55,430 nt of DNA from an uncultured Lachnospiraceae bacterium. Its GTDB lineage: Bacteria; Bacillota; Clostridia; Lachnospirales; Lachnospiraceae. Below, one piece after another: positions 45,935 to 55,358 of this stretch. The first letter of the stretch is position 1; every line of letters starts with the position of its first letter. Below the pieces are notes generated by a model. That model saw only the letters and a list, made by a program, of their open reading frames with translations, was not told where the DNA came from and ran no database searches. Location of the stretch: assembly GCA_934320895.1 (NCBI GenBank), contig CAKRFY010000018.1:1-55430 (forward strand), given 5' to 3'. A program made the position numbers and the translations under genes.

Positions 45935-46741
45935 TCAATCCTCCTTTTTCTGAGCTTCGGCTGCCTTAGCTGCCGCCTCTTTTGCTGCTTTTGCCTTTGC
46001 TGCTGCTTCCTTAGCTGCCTGAGCTTTTGCTGCCTTTGCTGCAACTCTCTCAGCCTCAACAAGACCTTTGTTTGCTGCACAGCTTGAACCTATACAGCTT
46101 GCACAGTTTCCGCCACAAACGATCTTTGTATCATTTGTCTCAACATTTGTTGCAGATGGCATCTTAAGTTTGTTCTGCAATGCTGTAAGAAATGAGAGAA
46201 CAAGGAATGCTCCCGGTGCAAGTACAAAGAATGTGATATGATAATCATCAGGTATAAACTGGTGATTAAATATAGCACCGCTTCCTAAAATCTCACGGCA
46301 AATACCGATTGATGTAAGACCAAATGTGAAACCAAGTCCCATACCAAGTCCATCAAAAATTGATGGGATAACTGGATTTTTAGAAGCATAAGCTTCTGCT
46401 CTACCAAGAATAATACAGTTTACAACGATAAGTGGAATATAAACACCTAACGCACTGTTGAGTGATGGCAGATACGCCTGTAATAAAAGCTGTATGACCG
46501 TTACGAATGAAGCAACGATTACAATAAATGCCGGAATACGAACCTTATCCGGAATAACTTTTCTAAGCAATGATATAAACGCATTGGAAAGTATAAGAAC
46601 TGCTGTTGTCGTAAGTCCCATGCCAAGTCCATTTATGGCTGAAGATGTAACGGCAAGAGTCGGACACATACCAAGCATCATTACAAAAGTCGGATTTTCG
46701 GTAATAATACCGTTTTTTAATCTCTCTGTACAAGAACTCAT
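45935..46741 (-). CDS. rnfE: Rnf complex membrane subunit RnfE with C-terminal Cys-cluster and Ala/Lys tail
   Basis: 268 residues. The first about 195 are the normal six-helix RnfE with GMCPTLAVTSSA and VVNCIILGRAEA. The rest is an extension: a four-cysteine segment CGGNCASCIGSSC (Cys209, 213, 216, 221) and then an Ala/Lys/Glu-rich helix (AKEAAAKAKAAKEAAAKA). Usual RnfE proteins are about 200-230 residues. The tail is probably cytoplasmic. It lies 12 bases before rnfG's end and 5 bases before rnfA. Confidence 0.92.
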   Translation of the reverse strand: MSSCTERLKNGIITENPTFVMMLGMCPTLAVTSSAINGLGMGLTTTAVLILSNAFISLLRKVIPDKVRIPAFIVIVASFVTVIQLLLQAYLPSLNSALGVYIPLIVVNCIILGRAEAYASKNPVIPSIFDGLGMGLGFTFGLTSIGICREILGSGAIFNHQFIPDDYHITFFVLAPGAFLVLSFLTALQNKLKMPSATNVETNDTKIVCGGNCASCIGSSCAANKGLVEAERVAAKAAKAQAAKEAAAKAKAAKEAAAKAAEAQKKED

Positions 46742-46753
46742 GTCTTTACCCCC

Positions 46754-47407
46754 TTACTTTCCACTTTGAGCTGCGACAAATTTCATAGCTACATTGACAG
46801 CTCTTGTCACAGCTTTACTTGTAATAGTAGCACCTGAAATAGCATTTACTGTACCATTATCTGCACTTCCGCTGCCATCTTTTACAACTGATAATGTTTT
46901 GTCTGATCTCATTCCTACATACTGGCTGTTCCAGCTCTCTTTTGTAGAGTTCTGACCAAGACCAGGTGTCTCATTGCTTGCATCAAGAATCTGAATACCT
47001 ACAACTTCACCCTCATTTGTAATACCAAGCGCAATAGTTACTGCTCCGCCGTAACCTTTTCCGCTTACTTTAAGCACATAACCTGTCTGTGAACCGTCTT
47101 TTGAAGCAGTTCTTGCCTCGATAAGTTCTTCAGTTGTATATGAGAATGTATCATCATCAATCTTTCCTGCTGCAACATCCTTCTGGAATGATTCTACAGC
47201 CTTTGTAAGAGTATCGTCTGACTTAAATTCTGCATCCTTATAAACAGCAGAGTATGCTTCATTTGTAGCTTTCTCATCTGCCTTTGCTATAGGATCTTTT
47301 GTAATAGTGTAAACTGCACCGAGCAAAACACCTGCTATAAGTGTGATAACAAAAAGCATAATGGCATCATGCACAAGTGTAGATTTATTTTCATTATTTG
47401 CCATCTT
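46754..47407 (-). CDS. rnfG: Rnf complex subunit RnfG (covalent FMN)
   Basis: 217 residues from MANNENKSTLVHD, with AGGAGGG upstream of the ATG at 47407. One N-terminal membrane helix and an FMN-binding domain whose attachment site is SGATITSKAV near residue 203 (Thr of SGAT). It overlaps the rnfD gene by 14 bases. It moves electrons through covalently bound FMN on the outer side of the membrane. Confidence 0.94.
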   Translation of the reverse strand, partial: KMANNENKSTLVHDAIMLFVITLIAGVLLGAVYTITKDPIAKADEKATNEAYSAVYKDAEFKSDDTLTKAVESFQKDVAAGKIDDDTFSYTTEELIEARTASKDGSQTGYVLKVSGKGYGGAVTIALGITNEGEVVGIQILDASNETPGLGQNSTKESWNSQYVGMRSDKTLSVVKDGSGSADNGTVNAISGATITSKAVTRAVNVAMKFVAAQSGK

Positions 47408-48386
47408 TAATTCCCTCCTTTCCAAATGGAACAGGAATAGTTACCTTTTCAATCAATGGAACTAACAGGTTGCAGATAATAATGGCGTAAGAAACACCTT
47501 CTGCTGATGCACCGAATATACGGAATATTCCAGTAAGAATACCTAAGAGTACACCAAATACAATCTGTCCCTTTGGTGTGATAGGACTTGTAACATAGTC
47601 TGTTGCCATGAAAAATGCACCAAGGATAAGACCACCACCGCAGATTTCAGCAGCGAGATATGTGAGGTCAAATCCGTGTCCGCCAAATATAAGTGCAAAT
47701 ACTGCAAATGTTCCAATATAGCATACAGGAATCTTCCATGTGATAACTTTCTTTATAAGAAGATATGCTGCTCCGATAAGAAGTGCAAGTGCAGAAGTCT
47801 CACCGATAGTTCCTCCTATAGTACCAAGAAACATCTTGAGAACACTTGTTGCAACCTGTGTCTTACCATCACCTGATGCAAGAATATCAGCTACTGCTTT
47901 AGCTTTGTCACCGTTTTTGATGATTGCAAGAGGTGTAGCTCCTGTAACACCATCATATGTAAATGAAGTCATCTTTCCGGCAAATGATATCATAAGGAAA
48001 CATCTTGCTCCAAGTGCCGGGTTCATAAAATTCTGACCAAGTCCGCCAAAAAGCTGTTTTACGATGATTATCGCAAATACACTTCCGAGGATAGCCATCC
48101 ATACTGGGAATGTTGATGACAGGTTGAGCGCCAAGAGCAGTCCCGTAAGTGCTGCACTTCCGTCACTTACAGTAACTGGAAGTTTCATAGCCTTCTGCCA
48201 TATATACTCAGTAAGTACACATGCAGCTACACAGGCTACAATAAGTATCGCTGCCTTATATCCGAAGTTAAATATACCAAAGATGGTAGCGGGCATAAGT
48301 GCGAGAAAAACATCCCACATGATACTTTTTGTAGAAGATTTATCACGAACATGTGGTGATGATGAAATATTTAATAAATTACTCAC
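47394..48386 (-). CDS. rnfD: Rnf complex subunit RnfD (covalent FMN)
   Basis: 330 residues with about nine helices. FMN attachment motif DGVTGATPL near residue 147 and NPALGARCFLMISF are typical. GTG start with GGAGGGATAAAAG. Conserved partner of RnfG in ion pumping. Confidence 0.94.
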   Translation of the reverse strand: MSNLLNISSSPHVRDKSSTKSIMWDVFLALMPATIFGIFNFGYKAAILIVACVAACVLTEYIWQKAMKLPVTVSDGSAALTGLLLALNLSSTFPVWMAILGSVFAIIIVKQLFGGLGQNFMNPALGARCFLMISFAGKMTSFTYDGVTGATPLAIIKNGDKAKAVADILASGDGKTQVATSVLKMFLGTIGGTIGETSALALLIGAAYLLIKKVITWKIPVCYIGTFAVFALIFGGHGFDLTYLAAEICGGGLILGAFFMATDYVTSPITPKGQIVFGVLLGILTGIFRIFGASAEGVSYAIIICNLLVPLIEKVTIPVPFGKEGIKDGK

Positions 48387-48398
48387 CTTTTATCCCTC

Positions 48399-49721
48399 CT
48401 ATTTCTTTCTTCTCTGAGCTGCCACATACTGACGAGCCTGCTTAAATGTCTGTGTAAGAGGACGTTTTGCCGGACATACATAAGTACAGCTTCCGCACTC
48501 ATAACACTCCATACCATTAAGTTTTACAAAAGTATCATAATCATTGTGCATAGCAGCCTGTGCCATCTTCTGAGGTACAAGGTTGCCAGGACAGGCCTGA
48601 ACACAGCGACCACATCTGATACATGCTGATGGCTCATTTTCTGCAACTTCATCTTTTGTAAGTGCCAAAATAGAAGAAGAAGTCTTTGTAACAGGAACGT
48701 TTAGATCAAACATAGCAAATCCCATCATAGGACCGCCTGAAATAATCTTTGCAGGGTCCTGTTTAAAGCCTTCACCCTCTGCCACAAGATCTGCATGATT
48801 GCAGCCTATACGGACATTTACATTAATAGGAGTATTAAACGCATCTCCTGTAAGAGTCATAACTCTCGTAATAAGAGGAGTTTGTTTGCAAACAGCCCTG
48901 TAAATAGCTATAACAGTAGATATATTGTCAACAATGCATCCCGCATCAGCTGGAAGTTTTGCAGAGTAAATCTTTCTGCCTGTGATAGCCGAGATAAGTG
49001 TACGCTCACCACCCTGCGGATACTTCGTCTTTAAAGGCATAACCTCTATACGACTCTCTCCCTGGGCTGCCTGTTTCATCTTCTCGATGGCATCAGGCTT
49101 ATTATCCTCGATTCCGATAACTCCTTTTGCTTTGTCAAAAAGCTTGAGTATAACTTTGAGTCCTCCGATAATCTCCTCCGGACATTCAAGCATCTGTCTG
49201 TAATCAGATGTAAGATATGGCTCACACTCAGCACCATTTACAAGAATATAATCAATCTTGTCAGGCTCCTTTGGTGTAAGTTTTACATTTGTTGGAAAAC
49301 CTGCACCACCCATACCTACAATACCAGCTTCTTTTACAATGTTTCGAATCTCGTCATTTGACAGTTTGGTATAATCTCTATCTTCACCAAGCCCTTCAAT
49401 TCCTGTGTATTCTCCATCATTTTCAATAATTACGCAAGTTGCCTTAGAGCCGTTTAAGAGCATCCTTGGTTCAACTGCCTTTACAGTTCCAGAAACTGAG
49501 CTGCAGATATTTGCTGAAATAAATCCGCTAGCTTCACCAATTTTTTGTCCAACAAGCACTTTATCACCTTTTTGTACAACAGGTGTTGCCGGTGCACCAA
49601 TATGCTGTGACATAGGAAAAACCATGTCACCTTTAGGCATAACAGTCTTTATAGGCAGGTCTTTGGACAATTCCTTTCCCTCGTAAGGATGAACACCCCC
49701 ACAAAATGTTGCTTCACTCAT
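48399..49721 (-). CDS. rnfC: Rnf complex subunit RnfC (NADH-binding)
   Basis: 440 residues. An N-terminal barrel-sandwich domain (GGVHPYEGKELSKDLPIKTV), the NADH/FMN-binding segment GIVGMGGAGFPTNVK, YILVNGAECEPYLTSDYR, and two ferredoxin clusters CIRCGRCVQACPGNL and CYECGSCTYVCPAKRPL. It is the first gene of the operon, downstream of the promoter at 49796-49823. It is the NAD+-side electron exit. Confidence 0.95.
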   Translation of the reverse strand: MSEATFCGGVHPYEGKELSKDLPIKTVMPKGDMVFPMSQHIGAPATPVVQKGDKVLVGQKIGEASGFISANICSSVSGTVKAVEPRMLLNGSKATCVIIENDGEYTGIEGLGEDRDYTKLSNDEIRNIVKEAGIVGMGGAGFPTNVKLTPKEPDKIDYILVNGAECEPYLTSDYRQMLECPEEIIGGLKVILKLFDKAKGVIGIEDNKPDAIEKMKQAAQGESRIEVMPLKTKYPQGGERTLISAITGRKIYSAKLPADAGCIVDNISTVIAIYRAVCKQTPLITRVMTLTGDAFNTPINVNVRIGCNHADLVAEGEGFKQDPAKIISGGPMMGFAMFDLNVPVTKTSSSILALTKDEVAENEPSACIRCGRCVQACPGNLVPQKMAQAAMHNDYDTFVKLNGMECYECGSCTYVCPAKRPLTQTFKQARQYVAAQRRKK

Positions 49722-49795
49722 TCTGGTTCCCCTTTCTTTTTATTTTTTTATATCTTTTTTCACCCTATTATTTAAGATATAATGTCCCGACTTTC

Positions 49796-49823
49796 ATTGT
49801 ACCATTTTACCGAGAATTGTCAA
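49796..49823 (-). promoter_or_regulatory. Promoter of the rnf operon
   Basis: TTGACA (49818-49823), 16 bp, TACAAT (49796-49801) on the minus strand, leaving about 70 bases of leader to rnfC. GTCCCGA (49784-49790) just downstream of the -10 and TCGGGAC (near 49907-49913) form a distant inverted pair of unknown role. Confidence 0.75.
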
Positions 49824-49946
49824 TCTTTCCGCCGAATAATTAAGCATAATCGCCAAAAATAGTAAGAATGATCTGATAATAATTATGCAATAAGCAAACG
49901 GTCAATTCGGGACTTTTTGTTTTATAGAACTAACTATTCTATAAAG

Positions 49947-49980
49947 CAAAAAAACTCCTATGTATTAACATAAGAGTTTC
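49947..49980 (-). terminator. Terminator of tRNA-Thr
   Basis: AAACTC/GAGTTT stem with ATG/CAT inner pairs; on the minus strand it ends in a T-run, directly after the tRNA. Confidence 0.75.
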
Positions 49981-49984
49981 AACA

Positions 49985-50056
49985 GCTGCTAACGGGATTT
50001 GAACCCGTGGCCTCCGCCTTACCAAGGCGACGCTCTACCTCCTGAGCCATAGCAGC
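49985..50056 (-). tRNA. tRNA-Thr (anticodon GGU)
   Basis: Minus strand: acceptor GCTGCTA/TAGCAGC, D-arm GGCTCAGGAGGTAGAGC, anticodon stem TCGCC/GGCGG with loop TTGGTAA (anticodon GGT), and T-arm CGGGTTCAAATCCCG. CCA is not encoded. Confidence 0.95.
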
Positions 50057-50134
50057 AACTATAATCAATATTATATATTACTTTGTATTGCATTTCAAGT
50101 ATTTTTTTTTGCAAAAACAAATCAAAAATTGCAA

Positions 50135-51271
50135 TTATATCCCATCCCTATGAGCTTTTTGCTTGCATAAATACATATTTTGATCCGCAACCGCAATGAC
50201 ATCCTCCAAACGTTCTCTTTTGCCAACAGCATATCCTACAGAAGCAGAAACCGGAAAATCACAATCTTTCGCTGTTTTTTCTATTTCTTTTTTCCAATCT
50301 TCTATTATTTTTTCTGCCATTTCCACCGTTCCATCACTAATTATCATCAAAAATTCATCCCCGCCATAACGAAGTGCAATATCCCCATCTCTGCAGATTT
50401 TTTTGATCGACTCTGCTACTTTGATAATAAGTCTATCGCCCATATGATGTCCATAGTTGTCATTTACATACTTTAATCTGTTTACATCCCAGTAGATTAC
50501 TGCTATTTTTTGTGTATCGTACACTTTTTCTTCTATAAGAGCAATCAGTTTATTTTTATTATACAGTCCTGTCATTTCGTCTGTACTTGCCTTAAGCTCC
50601 ATCTGAACAGCCTTTTTTTGTGAACTTCTTATAACTTTATTAACACTATTGGAAACATAAGCAAAAGCAACTGCCTGAAAACAACGTGGTAATACAAAAT
50701 ATAGCCCAATAGTTATAATAGGGTTAGGATTTACCTGATTCATCAAAAATTTTCCATCTTTTTCAAGATTCCCTATCGACGTTGCCGTCAAAAGTGCCAT
50801 ATTGGCATCACATACACCATAAAAATAGCCACAATAAGTAATAATAATAATGCTAAAAATAGTAAGTACAAATGTAAATACAGATATCCTCTTCGATGTG
50901 TACATTCCCGCGATAACAAGCGGTATCATAATGATAATAATCATATGATATGTCAACGAAATACTTGCTGCATTAAACACACACATACTTGCAATTATAC
51001 TTAAATACTTTGTCTTTGGATTATCTAATCCCAACACCATCAAAAAAATTATATGCATCAAAAGAAAAAAGCAGGCTATAATGTATCCGGTAAAAAATAT
51101 CTTTTTATCAACAATAAAAATTCCTGCCATATTCAAAATATTTTCAAATGAATATACAACCATGCAAAATAACACAAAACGAAATGTATAAATGTTTTGT
51201 GCCACATCTTTTTCATCACTTATCTGACTTTTTCCAAATATCTGACATAAAGTGTCCTTATATTTGTCCAT
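50135..51271 (-). CDS. Membrane diguanylate cyclase (GGDEF)
   Basis: 378 residues. An N-terminal region of six or seven membrane helices (to about residue 205) is followed by a GGDEF domain with RYGGDEFLMI, the catalytic motif, and upstream STDEMTGLYNKNKLIAL. It makes cyclic di-GMP from GTP. GGGAGCATTG precedes the ATG at 51271. An inhibitory RxxD site is not obvious. It stands downstream of the DUF2007 gene with 15 bases between. Confidence 0.9.
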   Translation of the reverse strand: MDKYKDTLCQIFGKSQISDEKDVAQNIYTFRFVLFCMVVYSFENILNMAGIFIVDKKIFFTGYIIACFFLLMHIIFLMVLGLDNPKTKYLSIIASMCVFNAASISLTYHMIIIIMIPLVIAGMYTSKRISVFTFVLTIFSIIIITYCGYFYGVCDANMALLTATSIGNLEKDGKFLMNQVNPNPIITIGLYFVLPRCFQAVAFAYVSNSVNKVIRSSQKKAVQMELKASTDEMTGLYNKNKLIALIEEKVYDTQKIAVIYWDVNRLKYVNDNYGHHMGDRLIIKVAESIKKICRDGDIALRYGGDEFLMIISDGTVEMAEKIIEDWKKEIEKTAKDCDFPVSASVGYAVGKRERLEDVIAVADQNMYLCKQKAHRDGI

Positions 51272-51285
51272 CAATGCTCCCTATT

Positions 51286-51606
51286 CTAACTTATTGAACT
51301 AATTACAGACAAAATAATTACTGCCAATACCAAAACAAGACAAACTATAGCTGTGCCTCTTCTCAATAACACTCTTCTATTAACTACTGGCGTTTGTGTC
51401 TGTTCATGCCTATCTTTTTTAATCAGTTCCTTAGCCTTGTCTACATACCAATCATCAACAAATATCTCAAATTCAATATTGTTCTTTCCAGTTACAACTC
51501 CAAACTCATCTTTTCGCCGGCATGAAGCATTAATCCCATTATCCGATAATTTACTTATGATGGCATCTGCTTCAACTGAATTTGCTGTGCAATATATGTT
51601 TCGCAT
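51286..51606 (-). CDS. DUF2007-type signal-transduction protein
   Basis: 106 residues. The N-terminal domain (YCTANSVEADAIISKLSDNGINASCRR, then IFVDDWYVDKAKELI) is the DUF2007 fold, and a C-terminal membrane helix follows (about 82-103). Members are called putative signal transducing proteins but the function is unknown. It lies 15 bases before the diguanylate cyclase gene and is probably co-transcribed. Confidence 0.8.
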   Translation of the reverse strand: MRNIYCTANSVEADAIISKLSDNGINASCRRKDEFGVVTGKNNIEFEIFVDDWYVDKAKELIKKDRHEQTQTPVVNRRVLLRRGTAIVCLVLVLAVIILSVISSIS

Positions 51607-51792
51607 AAGAATCTTGTTACCGAAAACTTATAAAAAGTTATAAACTTTTTACATTTATATATCATTTGTTTTGCAGTAACTCCCTCCCCTCTTATTTTTC
51701 TCATATCTTTTCATATTACTTTCATGATATGAAACGCTATAAGCTACGTTTCTTTTTCATTTATTTTACTATATAATGATAAAATAAGCAAT

Positions 51793-52749
51793 TTATATTT
51801 TATCATTTAACTTTTTTGCTAAAATATTAAAAATTAGCAACTCAATCAGAACAATCGCAGTCCTTTGAAAAATCATATTGTAAAATTGTATAATATTTCC
51901 CGTAATATGATGTAACATATCACCATAAAGAGCAGCCAGATATACCACTGCTATTGGTATTCCAAAATCTATGCTTCGACTATTCATTTGTTTATCGTTT
52001 CTAACACATTCCATAAACCAGAACACTAGATTTACCAAAAGCACTACAACCAAATTAACATTTAAAAATACTCCTATATATTGTATTTTCACGCCAAATA
52101 TTGTCCTCGCTTTCGCAGACAGAACACAACAAACACATACACTCAAAATAATCCATATAAACGAAATCCACGCTATAATACGGGTTTTGTTCTCTATATC
52201 ACACTTTAAATTCACATCATTATTTTCTGAAATAACATCATACTGCCGTATCTTCACTTCAAATACCATTACGCCCAAAACTACTGCGAATGAAACAAAA
52301 TAAAACATACCTGACGTAGAACATATCAGACCTCCATTAAGTAGGCTCAAATATCCAACGAAACAGCTATACAATAATATTGCTATTTGAAGCAAGAAAC
52401 AGGATAATGTTTTGTATCTTGCTCTATCCTGTATCTTTGCTAATCTTACAAGTTCAGTCAACATATTTTCTTCTTTAACCACATACCTATCACTATTTTC
52501 TGCTATTTTACTGTCAGGTGTTAAATTATCATCACTTAATTGAACTTCTCCGACAATAATATCTTGAATTTTAATGTCCAATATTTTTGATATACTTTCT
52601 AATATTCCAACATCAGGAAAACTCTCTCCATTTTCCCACCGGGATACTGCTTTATTTGTAACTCCAAGTAAATCTCCAAGTTCACTCTGGGTATAATTCT
52701 TTCTCTTTCTTGCATCTCTTATAAGATTTCCAGTTTTTACCTTGTCCAT
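51793..52749 (-). CDS. XRE-family regulator fused to a multi-helix membrane domain
   Basis: 318 residues from MDKVKTGNLIRDARK, with GGAGGATG upstream of the ATG at 52749. An N-terminal helix-turn-helix (residues about 8-60: YTQSELGDLLGVTNKAVSRWENGESF) is followed by a linker and seven or so hydrophobic segments to the end. Such membrane-anchored XRE proteins are common in Firmicutes and control nearby genes in response to envelope or metabolic cues; the target is unknown. Confidence 0.82.
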   Translation of the reverse strand: MDKVKTGNLIRDARKRKNYTQSELGDLLGVTNKAVSRWENGESFPDVGILESISKILDIKIQDIIVGEVQLSDDNLTPDSKIAENSDRYVVKEENMLTELVRLAKIQDRARYKTLSCFLLQIAILLYSCFVGYLSLLNGGLICSTSGMFYFVSFAVVLGVMVFEVKIRQYDVISENNDVNLKCDIENKTRIIAWISFIWIILSVCVCCVLSAKARTIFGVKIQYIGVFLNVNLVVVLLVNLVFWFMECVRNDKQMNSRSIDFGIPIAVVYLAALYGDMLHHITGNIIQFYNMIFQRTAIVLIELLIFNILAKKLNDKI

Positions 52750-53105
52750 AAAGCACATCCTCCTATTCTATGTTTTACATTTCAACCTGCACATTGTTGT
52801 ATGCAATAAAATACAGCTCTGCGGCAAAATTGCTCATTTTTTCTGTGCCTTAATATAGCAGATACTCCCTATTCCAGCAATCTATTGTAACGGGAATTTC
52901 GGTAAAAACATCGGATTTTATGCCTTAATTCATACTTCAGACTGTTTCATAATGAAGCAATTATTGATGTGACAAAAGAAATTGTTATTGAAAACTTTTT
53001 CTGATCCATCTTTTCCATTGCCAGAATAATCGAAAATGACACAAAAAAACATGACATAAAGTGAGAAATGTCATGTTTTTCTGCTACCCGACATGTCTTG
53101 TCTGG
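52750..53105. other. 356-bp interval upstream of the XRE gene
   Basis: Beyond the sigH terminator at 53045-53080 I see nothing: no RNA gene, no convincing promoter and no coding frame of note. Confidence 0.5.
53045..53080 (-). terminator. Terminator of sigH
   Basis: AAAAACATGACAT (about 53045-53056) and its complement (53068-53080) form a 12-13 bp stem, followed on the minus strand by TTTTTTTG. Confidence 0.85.
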
Positions 53106-53705
53106 CTATCCAATCTTTCCTTTTATCCTCTGCAATGCATTATCAATTGACTTAGGTGTCTTTTCCATGTCTGATGCAATTTCCTGATAGGTCATACCTT
53201 CAAGATATCTCTTAAGCACTTCCATTTCCATTTTGCTAAGTCTATCAAACATCTTATTTTGCATATCAACAGCATTTTCCCTACCTATCACAATTGCCTC
53301 AGGATTTGCAATGTTATCTGTTCCTGATGATATCACAGTTCTATCACCCGCCAATTCACCTGCATCATTAAATTCATCAGAATATATTGATATATATGAA
53401 TTTAATGGTTGATTTTTAAGTCTGTTAGATTTTTTTATTGCAGAGTAAAGCTGTCTCGATATACAAAGTTCTGCAAATGTTCTAAACGATGTATCTTTCC
53501 CGACCTGATAATCTCTGACGGCCTTAAAAAGACCTATCATTCCCTCCTGAATAAGATCATCTTTGTCACCATCTATTAAAAACAATTTTCTTGTTTTCTG
53601 ACGGACAAGAGGTTTGTATTTCTCCAAAAGATACTCCATAGCGGTATCTTCCCTCTTTTGTGCTAAATTTATTATGTCACTTTCAGACATTTTTTCAAAT
53701 TCCAT
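53106..53705 (-). CDS. sigH: RNA polymerase sporulation-type sigma factor SigH
   Basis: 199 residues. Region 2 contains KYKPLVRQKTRKLFLIDGDKDDLIQEG..., the typical SigH segment, and MIGLFKAVRDYQ; region 4 has EMEVLKRYLEGMTYQEIASD. GGGGGACC precedes the ATG. In Bacillus, SigH starts sporulation and competence transition programmes; its presence here is consistent with a Clostridia genome but does not prove sporulation. Last gene of mrnC-rlmB-sigH. Confidence 0.93.
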   Translation of the reverse strand: MEFEKMSESDIINLAQKREDTAMEYLLEKYKPLVRQKTRKLFLIDGDKDDLIQEGMIGLFKAVRDYQVGKDTSFRTFAELCISRQLYSAIKKSNRLKNQPLNSYISIYSDEFNDAGELAGDRTVISSGTDNIANPEAIVIGRENAVDMQNKMFDRLSKMEMEVLKRYLEGMTYQEIASDMEKTPKSIDNALQRIKGKIG

Positions 53706-53739
53706 TGGTCCCCCTGTTTCCTGATAAACTGCTTGGGCA

Positions 53740-54489
53740 TTACCTTTTTTTCGCCATTCTTTGTCTTACAATCTCATAAGAAAGTACTCCCATCGCTACG
53801 GATGCATTAAGTGAGTCAATATCACCAAACATAGGTATCGTTGCAACAAAATCACAATTCTCCTTCACAAGGCGGCTTACGCCCTCACCTTCATTTCCTA
53901 TTACAACACCAATTGGTCCTGTAAGATCAAGTGAATACATGCTGTCTCCACCCATATCTCCACAAACGAACCACATTCCCTGCTTTTTAAGCTCATCCAT
54001 TGTTTTAACAAGATTTGTAACTTTGGCAACAGGCGTATAATTTATCGCACCTGCTGACGCTTTTGCAACAGTAGCAGTAAGCCCAACAGCTCTCCTCTTT
54101 GGAATAATAACTCCGTGTGCCCCAACTTGATTTGCAGTTCTTATTATAGAACCAAGATTGTGTGGATCCTCAATATTATCAAGTAAAATAAGGAATGGCT
54201 GCTCATTTTTTTCTTTTGCCCTTTCAAGCATTTCTTCCACTGTTCCATATTCATATGCCGCTGCATAAGCTATAACTCCCTGATGTTTTCCAGTTTCAGA
54301 CATCTGGTCAAGTCGTTCCTTTTTTACAAAATTAACTATGCAATCTGTCTTTTTCGCTTCTCTCAAAATAGTACGCACAGGTCCATCCTGACATCCATCA
54401 AGCACAAACAATTTATCTATTGTTTTTCCAGCTCTAAATGCCTCCAAAACTGCATTTCTACCTTCTATTGTTAATTCTTCATATCTCAT
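53740..54489 (-). CDS. rlmB: 23S rRNA 2'-O-methyltransferase RlmB-like (SpoU/TrmH family)
   Basis: 249 residues from MRYEELTIEGRNAVLEAF; the ATG at 54489 has GAGG upstream. A small L30-like N-terminal domain (about 1-75) precedes a SPOUT fold with LDNIEDPHNLGSIIRTANQV, VIGNEGEGVSRL and SLNASVAMGVLSYE, the SAM-knot motifs. It methylates ribose of 23S rRNA near G2251. Conserved with mrnC and sigH. Confidence 0.9.
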   Translation of the reverse strand: MRYEELTIEGRNAVLEAFRAGKTIDKLFVLDGCQDGPVRTILREAKKTDCIVNFVKKERLDQMSETGKHQGVIAYAAAYEYGTVEEMLERAKEKNEQPFLILLDNIEDPHNLGSIIRTANQVGAHGVIIPKRRAVGLTATVAKASAGAINYTPVAKVTNLVKTMDELKKQGMWFVCGDMGGDSMYSLDLTGPIGVVIGNEGEGVSRLVKENCDFVATIPMFGDIDSLNASVAMGVLSYEIVRQRMAKKR

Positions 54490-54765
54490 GCTCTTCCTCA
54501 CTTTCTAAGTTTTCTATTTTTATTTTAAAATTGTCTTCTATCTTTTTAGTCAAGCGGATATTCGCAATCCGCTCTGCTACTTGCTCATAACACTATTAGC
54601 TACCAGCAGACTTTGTTTTTCTTTGAAAATTGCTTTTATTTTTATTAAATGAATGCTTCAGCTCAAAACTCCGTTTTTCGCTGATCGTTTCACTCATATA
54701 ATTTTCACAAAAAACAAACGTCTGCCAGCAGACTTTGTTTTTCTTTGAAAATTGCATTCATTTAA
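54490..54765. repeat. Repeat-rich gap between mrnC and rlmB
   Basis: A 31-bp exact direct repeat starts CCAGCAGACTTTG (54603-54633 and 54725-54755), 122 bp apart. A dispersed repeat copy is at 54558-54591, with an AGCGGAT/ATCCGCT stem. No coding region is seen. Confidence 0.7.
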
Positions 54766-55254
54766 TTATAACAATTTATAAGGGAGTAACTCGGTTTTTA
54801 TGAGTCCTTGTTTTACAAGTTCCATTGCTCTGTCTATTCTATGTGATAAATATAAATATCCTATAAGTGCTTCGAATCCCGTCGCTATCCTGTAATCTGT
54901 TATTGATGCATTTTTTGCTGATGTTGCCGATTTTGCATTTCTCCCATGCTTAAATATCGCCATCTCTTCATCTGTCAGATCATCTAAAATTACATTGACC
55001 ACTTTAGCCTGTGATTCAGCTTTTACGATATTACTCGTCATCCTATGAAAGTTTTTTACTTTCCCATTTCCAAGATCAAGGACAATAGTTCTTATTATTA
55101 AATCATAAACTCCATCGCCTATATAAGCAAGTCCCAATGCTGAATACTGTGATGGTTTCAATTTTCCTTTTCCAAAAGTGTCCTGCACACTCTGTAAAAA
55201 ATTCTTTTCTTCCATATAACTATAACTTTTTATATCCTTTCTATATATTTTCAC
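54766..55254 (-). CDS. mrnC: Mini-ribonuclease III
   Basis: 162 residues if starting at GTG 55254; an ATG at 55215 (MEEKNFLQSVQD) is the alternative, with neither having a good Shine-Dalgarno. The RNase III core has ALGLAYIGDGVYDLIIRTI (catalytic Asp in IGDGVYD) and NAKSATSAKNASITDYRIAT, the family signature. It lacks the dsRNA-binding domain, as usual, and matures 23S rRNA. It precedes rlmB in the conserved order. Confidence 0.9.
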   Translation of the reverse strand: MKIYRKDIKSYSYMEEKNFLQSVQDTFGKGKLKPSQYSALGLAYIGDGVYDLIIRTIVLDLGNGKVKNFHRMTSNIVKAESQAKVVNVILDDLTDEEMAIFKHGRNAKSATSAKNASITDYRIATGFEALIGYLYLSHRIDRAMELVKQGLIKTELLPYKLL

Positions 55255-55325
55255 TTTTTAATTCTTTACTGCTTACTGTTTTTCTTCCTTATATAAATAT
55301 ACTTTATCTTTCTTATAACGCAAAA

Positions 55326-55351
55326 GACCCCAATGATAAATCATTGAGGTC
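55326..55351 (-). terminator. Terminator of tRNA-Cys
   Basis: GACC.CAATGA/TCATTG.GGTC stem, then TCTTTTGCG on the minus strand, directly after the tRNA. Confidence 0.75.
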
Positions 55352-55358
55352 TGTATAG

